The notes beneath the pieces were generated by a model. It made no database searches. It saw only the letters and a program-made list of their open reading frames with translations, and was not told where the DNA came from. A stretch of DNA of 64,000 bases from JAYTUJ01 sp043744615 (lineage in GTDB: Bacteria; Patescibacteriota; Minisyncoccia; Phycocordibacterales; CAIRYW01): NCBI GenBank assembly GCA_043744615.1, contig JAYTUJ010000030.1, positions 1 through 64,000 on the forward strand, written 5' to 3'. The translations under genes were made by a program, and so were the position numbers. This document shows positions 1 to 8,554 of the stretch, piece by piece. Position 1 is the stretch's first letter, and every line of letters begins with the position of its first letter.

Positions 1-177
1 CAATACAACAGCTTTACCTTCTTTCACAAAGTCTCCAATTGGGGTGAGAGGGATGTAGTTGCTGGTTTGGGTTGAAGGGGGTTTGGTGTCTTTGGCGAGG
101 GATAAATTTAAAGGTGCAACAATAGATAAAAAAGAAAATAAACCTACAAAGATTAATTTTTTATATGTTTGTTTCAT
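1..177 (-). CDS. secreted protein, C-terminus beyond window edge (partial)
   Basis: The 59 visible codons begin with a signal peptide: MKQTYKK, a hydrophobic stretch (LIFVGLFSFLSIVAPLNLSLA), then a Pro/Ser/Thr-rich segment. The start lies 2 nt after the stop of the preceding gene, so it is probably the last visible member of the secretion operon. The function cannot be told from so short a fragment. Confidence 0.6.
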   Translation of the reverse strand, partial: MKQTYKKLIFVGLFSFLSIVAPLNLSLAKDTKPPSTQTSNYIPLTPIGDFVKEGKAVVL

Positions 178-179
178 TA

Positions 180-1214
180 CTAAAATGATACCACTTCATC
201 GGTATTATATGTAGGAGTAAAAGTAATAGACATTGTTCCGCTTGTATTTTGAAGAACTTTTTGAGTATGTTTTACGTTTGCCGTAATAACAGATTCACCA
301 ATTAAGTCTTGAGTGTTTCTAAAAACAACACTTGTTTGGGTTTGTGGAACATTAATTTGTTGTCCGTTGATTGTCCATTCATATATTAGATCTTCACCAT
401 TTTTTATATTTGTTCCAAAAAACATTGGGTAGGCATTTACTTTTACCTCTTGGCTGTTTAGAGTAACTGAGCCAGTAACTTCTTGATTGAATAAAACACC
501 ATATCGTGGGTGATCCTCGTACATTAAGACTTGTGGTAAAATAGGTTGTAAAATAAGCTCATTTCGGGCTGTTGATTGTTTTTGACCATCAGTTATTTCG
601 GCAGCAATACTAAAAGGCCGTGCAAGAATAGAAGAATCATACACTAATATATTTTTGTTAAATCCAGACGCTTGACCTTCTACTGTGTCATCAACACGCC
701 ATTGATATATTAATGAAGTTGGATTAATTAAAAAACCGTTATCAATAAAATTAGGCACTGCAATTATTCGTACAGTATCTTGTGGACCAAATAATGTTTT
801 ACCTTTATAAAAAGGAGGTACGTAATTATTTGATTCCCATACCATATCAACTTCTTGAGGAGTTACAGTTATATCTTTTTCAAGTAGAGGTCCATCGATA
901 GGTTTTATTAAAATTTGAATATTAGATGCCTCACCAACATTATCTGTTGTAAAATCTAAAAATGTTTCACCAACACCCTTCTTTTTTAAATTACCGTTTA
1001 TAAACCAATCTATTTCGGCCCCTTGTATATTTGTACCGAAAGCACTTAATGTGATACGTGTTTGTTCGCGAGGCCCCGGATACTTAGGATTTATTTGGTA
1101 CTCTACTTGTTCTTGAATTTCTGGAATTTCACCCGGGACAGAAATTGCTTTTGCAATTTGAAAAGTAACTGCGAAACATAATATAAAAAGGAGTACAGAT
1201 AATCGTTTTATCAT
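180..1214 (-). CDS. secreted protein with Ig-like/PKD-like repeats
   Basis: About 344 residues with an N-terminal signal peptide (MIKRLSVLLFILCFAVTF...AKA). The body reads as three or so beta-rich modules that repeat the pattern 'Y.W.ING/VDD', as in PKD or bacterial Ig-like domains (near residues 60-75, 170-185 and 275-290). It is probably exported and either surface-exposed or part of the envelope-spanning section of the neighbouring VirB-like machine. An ATG at 1220 is also in frame, but the putative -10 TACAAT ends 2 nt before it and 8 nt before the ATG at 1214, so the second ATG is preferred. No enzyme motif is seen. Confidence 0.6.
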   Translation of the reverse strand: MIKRLSVLLFILCFAVTFQIAKAISVPGEIPEIQEQVEYQINPKYPGPREQTRITLSAFGTNIQGAEIDWFINGNLKKKGVGETFLDFTTDNVGEASNIQILIKPIDGPLLEKDITVTPQEVDMVWESNNYVPPFYKGKTLFGPQDTVRIIAVPNFIDNGFLINPTSLIYQWRVDDTVEGQASGFNKNILVYDSSILARPFSIAAEITDGQKQSTARNELILQPILPQVLMYEDHPRYGVLFNQEVTGSVTLNSQEVKVNAYPMFFGTNIKNGEDLIYEWTINGQQINVPQTQTSVVFRNTQDLIGESVITANVKHTQKVLQNTSGTMSITFTPTYNTDEVVSF

Positions 1215-1222
1215 ATACATAT

Positions 1223-1228
1223 ATTGTA
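1223..1228 (-). promoter_or_regulatory. -10 element of the Ig-like secreted protein gene
   Basis: TACAAT on the minus strand, 8 nt before the ATG at 1214. It suggests a secondary promoter inside the secretion operon and a leaderless transcript. Confidence 0.35.
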
Positions 1229-1262
1229 TCGCAAAATAGCGAAAAATACAGACGACAGTAGA

Positions 1263-1706
1263 TTATTCTTCGGTCGCCGTGTTTTCAGCGATATGTTTTA
1301 ATAACTTATTTTGCAGAAACTTACTTTCCGCTAACTTTTTTAGATTTTCTTTTTCAGTTTCTGCTGCAATCATCAATATCATAAAACCGAAATCAAGAGA
1401 CCATAATGGAAAAGCAGAAATAAAAGGAATTGCTTTTCCAATCATTATTCCAATACCTACAAGGAGTAATTTAATAATTATCTTTCCTTTAAATAGTTTT
1501 TTTCTATTTAAAAATGAGACACCTGTGTATAAAGTACTCATTCCTAGATCAATAAGCCAGTCCATAATTTCACCTATTCCAATTAAATCTAAAATTGGTG
1601 AAAGTATGAGTTGAACAAGATCAACACAGCAGATAAAAATCATAAATATCATCCAAATTGGATGTTCCCCAATAAATTTTAAGATTTTTGCAAAAGCATC
1701 TAACAT
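1263..1706 (-). CDS. small polytopic membrane protein of the secretion operon
   Basis: 147 residues with three or four hydrophobic segments (about residues 17-45, 75-95 and 98-115) and a charged C-terminal tail rich in Glu and Lys. It starts 1 nt after the VirB4 stop, so it is translationally coupled in the operon. No family was recognised. The size and position suit an inner-membrane accessory subunit of the type IV secretion-like complex, but that is inferred from position only. Confidence 0.55.
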   Translation of the reverse strand: MLDAFAKILKFIGEHPIWMIFMIFICCVDLVQLILSPILDLIGIGEIMDWLIDLGMSTLYTGVSFLNRKKLFKGKIIIKLLLVGIGIMIGKAIPFISAFPLWSLDFGFMILMIAAETEKENLKKLAESKFLQNKLLKHIAENTATEE

Positions 1707-1707
1707 A

Positions 1708-3531
1708 TTACATACTTTCTAACTCCTTTTTTGCTTTTTGAATCGCTAATACTTGTGAAGGGTCTGAGGTAATAATTTGATCTTCGGTGTATGAAGCAAT
1801 AACTTTGAGGGCTACGTGTTTTGATCCCGCAAAAAAGATACCTTCCCCTACTCCTGATTCGAGTAATAAGAATTTTTCTTCATCGGTGAGGTTAAATGTT
1901 TTTTGTACAGCATCAATTGATGACGGAGACTGTTTAAGTAAAATTTGAATTGATGAGTTGGTAATAATCGGTACACCGTATGGTGAACTCATAAAGTCTT
2001 CAACGTCTTGGGTGATTGTTGCTAAACCAAGATAATATTTTCGACATCGTTTTGCTAAACCAAGCAAAAACGAAGCGGTGTCTTCTGATTTCATCATCCA
2101 CCAAGCCTCGTCGATAACAAGTAATCGCTTGCGAAGTTTTTCTCGGATTGCATTCCAGATGTAATGCATAACAATATACATCGCCACAGGTTTGAGTTCG
2201 TCTTCCATGTCTCGTACTGAAAACACAATGAATTTTGCATTAATGTTTACGTTTGTTGGTTTGTTAATAAACCCTGCCCACGTACCTTTTGTATACTTTG
2301 TCATTTTTTGTGACAATGATTCAGCTCCTTCCATTCCAGAAAGAACCATTTCAAAGTCAGATAATAATGGTGGTTCTACGTTTGAAAAATCAGAGTCGGG
2401 AGTAATATCTTTAAGTGCGTATGTTTCACTAATTGCTCGGTCGATGATTGCATCTTCTTCGGGAGAAAGCCCTCCAAGCATAAGTCGAAACAAGCCAACA
2501 AGATTAATAATGTTTGAACGTAATACATCTGAAGCAGATTCGTCTTCACGAGCTTTTGGTAGATCAAACGGGTTAATGTGGTGTTCAGACGTTAAAGAAA
2601 TATTAAAGTATCGCCCCCCTGTTGCTTCAGCCATGTATTCATATTCTCGTTCGGGGTCGATTACAATTACATCAGTTTCAAACATGAGTGTTCGAAGAAT
2701 TTCGAGCTTTGTCATATATGATTTTCCAGAACCTGCTTTAGCAAATGTTACTGAGTTGTAGTTTTCAAGTGAAAATCGATCAAACAAAATCAAACTTGAG
2801 TTGTGTCGGTTGATTCCATACAAAATTCCTTTGTCTGAAGTAAGGTCAAACGATACGAATGGAAACAAACTTGAAAGCGGCGAAGAGTTTAGTTTTGAGT
2901 GTACTAAAAGTTCATCGTTTCCTAATGGAATAATACTTCTGAATGCCTGTTCTTGTTGAAACAGTGCAGGTTTTACATACACTAATTTTGCTTCAAGAAT
3001 TGATTTAATTTCAGATTCTATTTTATCAAGCTCTGCATCGTTTTCACCGTAAATAGAAATGTATAAACCAACATCAAATATTTTTTCTTGAGCTTGTTGT
3101 AAGTTGTCTCGTAAACTTTCGAGATCTTGATATGCAGTATCGAGCATCGGGTCTCGTACCATACCTTTACTTTCTCGGTCGGCAATTTGGCTTTGTACCT
3201 CGGCAACCTTTTTTTGAAACGTTCGTAAAATATCAGACGTATCAATTGGATGGATAAAAATCGAAACATCAAAAACTTTGTCGAGGTTAATAATCGGGGA
3301 GAACCAGTTTTCAGAAAGGAAACGAGGATATGAGATAACAAAAAATGATCGCACAATTTTGTCGCCAAGATTCAGTGATCGAGGAGTAACTTTTAATGCT
3401 GATGGAGCAATGATATCGCGGAGCTCTAAGTTTGCAGCACTATAAATTTCTTGTGGCAAAATAGAAGTAACCCCTTGCTGTGGTGCAGTGTTTTTGTTTC
3501 CTCCTCCAAATAATGTATTAAATATTCCCAT
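1708..3531 (-). CDS. virB4: VirB4/TraC-family secretion ATPase
   Basis: 607-residue ATPase. The N-terminal half resembles the CagE/TrbE/VirB region (..RSFFVISYPRFLSENWFSP..). A Walker A motif (AKAGSGKS) lies near residue 268 and a Walker B (LLVIDEAWWMM) near 473, followed by a QxxxD-type stretch (ATITQDVEDF). Members of this family power assembly and substrate transfer of conjugation and type IV secretion machines at the inner membrane. The start MGIFNTLFGGG is 1 nt beyond the stop of the upstream VirB4-N-like gene; an earlier in-frame ATG would overlap that gene. No VirD4 coupling protein or relaxase is in the window. Confidence 0.88.
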   Translation of the reverse strand: MGIFNTLFGGGNKNTAPQQGVTSILPQEIYSAANLELRDIIAPSALKVTPRSLNLGDKIVRSFFVISYPRFLSENWFSPIINLDKVFDVSIFIHPIDTSDILRTFQKKVAEVQSQIADRESKGMVRDPMLDTAYQDLESLRDNLQQAQEKIFDVGLYISIYGENDAELDKIESEIKSILEAKLVYVKPALFQQEQAFRSIIPLGNDELLVHSKLNSSPLSSLFPFVSFDLTSDKGILYGINRHNSSLILFDRFSLENYNSVTFAKAGSGKSYMTKLEILRTLMFETDVIVIDPEREYEYMAEATGGRYFNISLTSEHHINPFDLPKAREDESASDVLRSNIINLVGLFRLMLGGLSPEEDAIIDRAISETYALKDITPDSDFSNVEPPLLSDFEMVLSGMEGAESLSQKMTKYTKGTWAGFINKPTNVNINAKFIVFSVRDMEDELKPVAMYIVMHYIWNAIREKLRKRLLVIDEAWWMMKSEDTASFLLGLAKRCRKYYLGLATITQDVEDFMSSPYGVPIITNSSIQILLKQSPSSIDAVQKTFNLTDEEKFLLLESGVGEGIFFAGSKHVALKVIASYTEDQIITSDPSQVLAIQKAKKELESM

Positions 3532-3532
3532 A

Positions 3533-4174
3533 TTATTTTGCAAAGTTACCCATAATGTTTGCTGGCTTATCGATTTCACCCGGATTAAATAATTTATAGA
3601 AAAGTTCTACAAGTTCTTCGGTTCCAAGCGATACTGTTTTTATTCCCGCACTTGAAAGCCCTTGTTCTACAACGGCAACTCGTTGTTCAAGTTGGCTTCG
3701 ATGTTCTTCAAATGTTTGGTTTTCTGTAATTTTATTTTTTTTACCAATACCAAGCATGCTCCCTATTCCTTTTGATGTATCAAGTGTTGGTGGGCTATAT
3801 GGTACAACAACAAAAAAAGTTTTTGTCATAATGTTTACACTTTCGGTAAATGCTCGGATGAATTCAATATATTCTTTTGTTTGAATTCGCATTAAGTCTG
3901 TTGGTTGTGCTTTATAACGATCTTCAAGTAAAAGTAAATATGGTTTTATATCAAGTCGTCGTGACTGCATAAAAATTTGAACAGAAAAGTTAAGAGAGTT
4001 TAAAAAGTTTTGAAATTGCAAAATAATTGCTGTTTGCTCGTCACCACTTTTGAGTGCAAAGTTAAGTGACGAGGTCATTACAAGTCCTCGCATTGAGCCA
4101 TCTTTTAAAATTAAGATGCCGTCACGGACTTCTTTGATTGGAACGAATTCTTGTGTAGGAGCTGAGTTTGCCAT
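3533..4174 (-). CDS. TraC/VirB4 N-terminal-domain-like protein
   Basis: 213 residues resembling the first, membrane-associated domain of TraC/VirB4 proteins (SMRGLVMTSSLNFALKSG, then an FIRAFTESVNIMTKTFFVVVPY segment). There is no Walker motif. It sits directly before the VirB4 ATPase, with stop and next start separated by 1 nt, so the pair could form one functional ATPase from two polypeptides. It might be an ancestral gene split, or a separate conserved partner; the frame change at the junction rules out simple read-through. Confidence 0.65.
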   Translation of the reverse strand: MANSAPTQEFVPIKEVRDGILILKDGSMRGLVMTSSLNFALKSGDEQTAIILQFQNFLNSLNFSVQIFMQSRRLDIKPYLLLLEDRYKAQPTDLMRIQTKEYIEFIRAFTESVNIMTKTFFVVVPYSPPTLDTSKGIGSMLGIGKKNKITENQTFEEHRSQLEQRVAVVEQGLSSAGIKTVSLGTEELVELFYKLFNPGEIDKPANIMGNFAK

Positions 4175-4186
4175 GTATGTATTGTA

Positions 4187-4666
4187 CTAGATTGTAAACG
4201 AGTCTGAAACATGGTCTTCCTCACCCTGTCTAAAACTTTTTCGAGTATTATTACGACTGCTTATTGATTCATTAATATCTAAACTCCACGTAAGGTCGCG
4301 TAATTTTGAATCATTTAATTTAGGAACAAACACTGGTTGTTCATTTGAATTAACAGCACCCATTTGGGTTTGGCTGTTAGTTATTTGCTTTTTCTCCCAG
4401 ACATATAATTTTTTCCCAAGTGCGTATTTGATGATGTCATCAACACTTTCTAAAAAAGGTTTTTTGGGATTAACTCGATAAAAAGCAAGTGCTCCTGAAA
4501 AAGCACCAACAGGTAACATTAAAATTAGTGCAACTGGTAATGGTAAAAATTTATAGAGGGTATAACAGATTCCCCCGCCACCGACAATATAAATAAATTG
4601 TTTGAGTGTAAATGGCCCAAATATTTTATCTTCGATTTCAATAAATTGAGGAACTTGATATCGCAT
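4187..4666 (-). CDS. PrgI-family membrane protein of the secretion operon
   Basis: 159 residues. The N-terminus (MRYQVPQFIEIEDKIFGPFTLKQFIYI) is the signature of PrgI-family proteins of Gram-positive and Patescibacteria conjugation-like systems. Two adjacent transmembrane segments (about residues 25-45 and 47-65) are followed by a cytoplasmic tail. PrgI-like proteins commonly precede VirB4 and are thought to be the VirB3 counterpart of the inner-membrane complex. The spacing to the next gene is 12 nt, consistent with the same transcript. Confidence 0.8.
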   Translation of the reverse strand: MRYQVPQFIEIEDKIFGPFTLKQFIYIVGGGGICYTLYKFLPLPVALILMLPVGAFSGALAFYRVNPKKPFLESVDDIIKYALGKKLYVWEKKQITNSQTQMGAVNSNEQPVFVPKLNDSKLRDLTWSLDINESISSRNNTRKSFRQGEEDHVSDSFTI

Positions 4667-4703
4667 GCGTGCTTTTATTTTAGCACATTTTTTGCCGATT
4701 AAT

Positions 4704-5489
4704 TTAGTTTATCGGTTCTCGGTACGGGTCACTGTGTTTAGCGGGCTCCGCAGAAAATTTATTTGCTTTTAAATTTTCTGCTACTACGTTTGAAGTTGGA
4801 TTGTTTATCGAAACTCCAGAGACAACAGATTTTTTTGTTTTATCAGCAAGAAAATCTTTCGTAAAACCAATTGGGGCCATTGATGTGGGCGATGCGATTG
4901 ATGTTGTCGGTGCAGGCATACTCGATTGTGCTGGTTCCGTTTCGGTAAATTCTATCACTGGGATTGGTTTTGCAATGGCTGGTTTTATAAGATTAACACT
5001 TGAAGCAACCGCAGCAGAAAAAGTTGGTACGTTTTTAATCACCGCACCTGTTTTGAAGGGTTGTTCTATTTCTTTGAGTACATCGTTTCTTGTTAGGTCA
5101 CTATGATCTTCTTCTGCGTGAGGGTCGTACTCAGAAACATCATATGCATTTTTTGTCTTTTCACCTTTTTCACCATACAAATCAATCATTTTTTGCTTGA
5201 TCGGTTTGAATATTTTTTCATCAATGTCGTGAACAATTTGATCAGCAATATTTTTTTCAATCCCAATTTCTTTGCAAATCATATGTGAGAATTCATTTCC
5301 AGGAATGAAACCCATCATCACGTCGATAGTCATATTAATTAACTGACCTTCTGAATCGATGTGGAGTTTGTGGGCTGTGCCTATTTCATGAATCTTTTCC
5401 CAATTTTCATCCGTACTAATTACATCCTGCACTTCTTGCGGAAGTTTGTTAAAAGTAGCTCTATATTTTTTTCCTGTTATAAATTGCAT
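4704..5489 (-). CDS. conserved cytoplasmic protein of the secretion operon
   Basis: 261 residues without signal peptide or membrane segment. The first ~130 residues form a predicted helical domain (KLPQEVQDVISTDENW.., MTIDVMMGFIPGNEFS..); the rest is low-complexity, Pro/Ala/Thr-rich and probably disordered. It lies between the VirB6-like channel gene and the PrgI gene. I do not recognise the family. The helical N-terminus and disordered tail would suit an adaptor or regulator, but nothing in the sequence proves it. Confidence 0.6.
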   Translation of the reverse strand: MQFITGKKYRATFNKLPQEVQDVISTDENWEKIHEIGTAHKLHIDSEGQLINMTIDVMMGFIPGNEFSHMICKEIGIEKNIADQIVHDIDEKIFKPIKQKMIDLYGEKGEKTKNAYDVSEYDPHAEEDHSDLTRNDVLKEIEQPFKTGAVIKNVPTFSAAVASSVNLIKPAIAKPIPVIEFTETEPAQSSMPAPTTSIASPTSMAPIGFTKDFLADKTKKSVVSGVSINNPTSNVVAENLKANKFSAEPAKHSDPYREPIN

Positions 5490-5499
5490 ATTAATTATG

Positions 5500-8400
5500 T
5501 TAAGGAGTTATTATTGATGATTTTGAACTTTCTGAAGCAGCTTTAATTTTTTCACGAGCAGTAGTTGTTAATTTATCAGCAGAATGTCCGCTCAATCCAA
5601 TAAACCTACCGTCTCCGTTGTCTGCAAATTTTTCAGCCTTTGAATAATGAACAGATTCTTTGTTAATTGTATCTTTTAGATTATCTATTTCACCTTTGAT
5701 AAATCCTTTTTCCACATCAGTTTTTGTACCCTTTGTACTCTCTAACTCGTCCTCTTTTTTAATTAAGAGTGTTACATTTTTGTCCAAAGATTCTTTTTGA
5801 TTTTTTAATTTTTCTTTAAAAAGATTTGCAACAGTATCAAAATCATCTTCTTGCAGTTTTTTAGAACTGATTAAACTTTTTAATAATTCAGGAGTCATAC
5901 GATCTTGAAAAGCAGCACCATGATTTTTAATAAGATCGGAAAGAGTTTCTTTGTTTAGTCCGCCCAACTGAGCATCGTTTAATGTAGTTAATTGAGTTTT
6001 AACAGCACTAGATTTTTCTGCAGGAGTGGTTGTCGTTGAGTCTAGAATATGCTGTGTTTCGGTTTGATGGTACGATAAATGACCTTCTTTTGCACGGTTT
6101 CTTTCTTGGGTTACTGCGTCCGAAGTTTTAAAATATTGAGTTTCTTTCCCTGTAATAGGATCTTTCGGTTTTGCCATTGCTGTAAGTGAGCCCTTTTTCT
6201 CAAAATAATTGTCTTGAACAGCTTGTTCTTTTGGTGAAAGGCCTTCATATATTCTTTTTGCTCGGTCGTACGAGGTAGGATCTTTTTTATCCTCAGCAAG
6301 TTTCTTTAAGTGCGAAGCAAGTTTTTCGGGTTTATTTCTAACTTCTCTTGCATACGCATCATCATTTTTCTCAAGCATTTCAGTTTTTGCTTTTAGACTT
6401 TGAACAAAAGGTAAGCCTCCTGTTGAGTTTCCGTGTGAGTCAACCCCAGCCTTGCCCCCCAGACTAAATTCTGTAGCAGCATGAGTCAGAGCGATTTGTT
6501 TTCTTGCCCACTTACCTCGCCAAGTATCCTGAGTCGCCTGTCTTTTTAGTTCCTCCCCCTCTTCACTATTTTCAAGTCTGTGTTCTGCATTATGAGCAAA
6601 CTGATTCCATTTTTTTTGTGGATATGCTAATACAGCACCTTTTGCAAAATTAGTCCCTTTACTTCGCATTTTTGCAAATAATGCAGCAGAATTTTCAGCA
6701 CCGCTTATTCCAAGACGTTTACTGATAGTCACTGAAAATATAAGCATGGTAATGAGAATTATAAAGTTCAAGACCACACCCAACGCACTTGTTTTTGGTG
6801 TATCGCTAAAGGCAGAAGAAAAAGCGGTAAGTCCTAAACCGTCTTTAAAAGTAGGATCATTAGCTATCCGCAACACTACCCAGATCATGATCAAAAATGC
6901 AGGGGCATAAATAGCATTATTAATTAAAGACTTTTTCCATTCATTACTCATTTCTTCTCCACCCGGAAGTATTGGTGCGACAAACGCAAGTGGAGACAGT
7001 ATTAAAAGACCAATAAAAGTTACAAATCTTCCGATAAAAGTAAGGGTTACCGCAAGCATGACAATTGTAAAAAAGAATGCAAATATAATACCCATTGCAA
7101 AAAGTAAAAATGGATGTTCGCTTCGAGCAAAATTACGCCCCGGATCAGCGTCTACTGCATTAGGTGTTTTACCATCAGCATAAAAAGATTGTATACGAAC
7201 TATCGATAATAGAGCCGTCCCTAGTTTACTTTGTGTAATATTTGCTTTTGTATCACCATCTTGAAATGTTATATGACTATAAAATTCAGTTGCAACAATG
7301 TTTGATGCATCAATAATTGCTTTGGTAAAAAATAGACTAAAGTTTATTAACAGCGCTGCAATAATTAGCTTGCTGATTAACTGTTTTACGTTGTATGTAT
7401 GTAGTTGAAGAATGGTTCCGATTGATGCATAAATAAGTGCAAAGATAAAAAAAATGTTTGAGAGATCTCTAAAAGTTTTCCATGCGTCATTAATGACGGT
7501 CATGCGTTTTATCTGATCACTCATATTTAAAACCGTTTTGTCAAAAACTAAATCAAATAGACTTGCTATCCAACCAGCAAGCCACATAAATGCAAACATT
7601 ATGTAGTAGAGTCCTTGAGTAACACAGTTAATTAAATGGAAATTCAAAGGATTAAGACTACAAGTACCATCGTCACCAACAGTTCTTCCATTCTGGATTT
7701 TAGACAAATCTTTAGGATTTAGTGTTGTATTCGCTAATTCCTTATTAGCAGAAGCTTCTTGATTGCGTGTATTTGTTGCAATACCTAATAGCTTTGCAAG
7801 TTGAGGTTGATTGTTTATACTACCATCCCCTCTTTTTTCTGCGGGATTAGTAAAATAAGCACTATTACTATCGTTTTTCCATATCCAGGTTGTTCCATAG
7901 TTTGACATGTTTCCATCGCTATACACTGTTCGTAGATCGTATGCTCCACAGCCATGTTCTTCAGCAGGATTAAATCGAACAAGCCATACTCCTGTTACAA
8001 AATCGTCCGCAGAATTTGGTTTTTGATCGGTTCCTGGGTTATATCGAATTATGTAAGTTTCACTTTTTGTACTATTTTGCAGAGGAACACTTATAAAGTA
8101 TTCTGCTCTACCGTTTACTAAGGTAGCTGTGTTCAACTCTATTTTTGTATTTACTTGTTTTGTTGTAGCGTTTAAATCTTTTACATTCCAAAAAATTTGT
8201 CCATCAACTGCAGTCCCTCCTCCTGCTCCTACAAAACTACTTTCACTCTGGTTTTCTTGAGATATAGATATTCTTTTCGCCGCATCTAAATTTACAGAGG
8301 TCTGACCGTTTGTCCCATCAGAATATCCTTTATTACCATAAGTTGCGGTACATTGTTGAGGTGTGTAAAGAGTGTGGTATTGAGGGTCGTTATCATTTGC

Positions 8401-8517
8401 AATTATTGAAGCTTTAGTATAATCCGCAACAAAAAACTGCCCCACAAACAGCACAGACAAAAAAATCGCTGAAAGCAGTTTGTGTTTTTTTGTTTTTTTG
8501 TTGCGTGGTGTGAACAT
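5500..8517 (-). CDS. large VirB6/TrbL-like polytopic channel protein
   Basis: 1005 residues. A signal-type hydrophobic segment lies at about 15-37, then an extracytoplasmic domain of ~260 residues, a block of about seven transmembrane segments (about 300-640) and a ~370-residue charged helical cytoplasmic tail with coiled-coil character. This is the layout of VirB6/TrbL-type proteins in Patescibacteria and Gram-positive type IV secretion systems, where they form the inner-membrane path for substrate. Its position between a secreted partner and PrgI/VirB4 supports the assignment. The long tail may interact with the VirB4 ATPase (inference). Confidence 0.75.
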   Translation of the reverse strand: MFTPRNKKTKKHKLLSAIFLSVLFVGQFFVADYTKASIIANDNDPQYHTLYTPQQCTATYGNKGYSDGTNGQTSVNLDAAKRISISQENQSESSFVGAGGGTAVDGQIFWNVKDLNATTKQVNTKIELNTATLVNGRAEYFISVPLQNSTKSETYIIRYNPGTDQKPNSADDFVTGVWLVRFNPAEEHGCGAYDLRTVYSDGNMSNYGTTWIWKNDSNSAYFTNPAEKRGDGSINNQPQLAKLLGIATNTRNQEASANKELANTTLNPKDLSKIQNGRTVGDDGTCSLNPLNFHLINCVTQGLYYIMFAFMWLAGWIASLFDLVFDKTVLNMSDQIKRMTVINDAWKTFRDLSNIFFIFALIYASIGTILQLHTYNVKQLISKLIIAALLINFSLFFTKAIIDASNIVATEFYSHITFQDGDTKANITQSKLGTALLSIVRIQSFYADGKTPNAVDADPGRNFARSEHPFLLFAMGIIFAFFFTIVMLAVTLTFIGRFVTFIGLLILSPLAFVAPILPGGEEMSNEWKKSLINNAIYAPAFLIMIWVVLRIANDPTFKDGLGLTAFSSAFSDTPKTSALGVVLNFIILITMLIFSVTISKRLGISGAENSAALFAKMRSKGTNFAKGAVLAYPQKKWNQFAHNAEHRLENSEEGEELKRQATQDTWRGKWARKQIALTHAATEFSLGGKAGVDSHGNSTGGLPFVQSLKAKTEMLEKNDDAYAREVRNKPEKLASHLKKLAEDKKDPTSYDRAKRIYEGLSPKEQAVQDNYFEKKGSLTAMAKPKDPITGKETQYFKTSDAVTQERNRAKEGHLSYHQTETQHILDSTTTTPAEKSSAVKTQLTTLNDAQLGGLNKETLSDLIKNHGAAFQDRMTPELLKSLISSKKLQEDDFDTVANLFKEKLKNQKESLDKNVTLLIKKEDELESTKGTKTDVEKGFIKGEIDNLKDTINKESVHYSKAEKFADNGDGRFIGLSGHSADKLTTTAREKIKAASESSKSSIITP

Positions 8518-8554
8518 CTTTAATCTTTGTTTTTAATCTCCACTACTCTTTTAT

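Noticed and set aside
1279..1614. 111-codon rightward frame opposite the small membrane protein
   Set aside because: It is hydrophobic only because the opposite strand encodes membrane helices; no promoter, and the leftward gene fits the operon spacing.
3531..3579. Programmed frameshift joining the two VirB4 genes
   Set aside because: There is a clean stop and an ATG 1 nt later; no slippery heptamer was seen at the junction.
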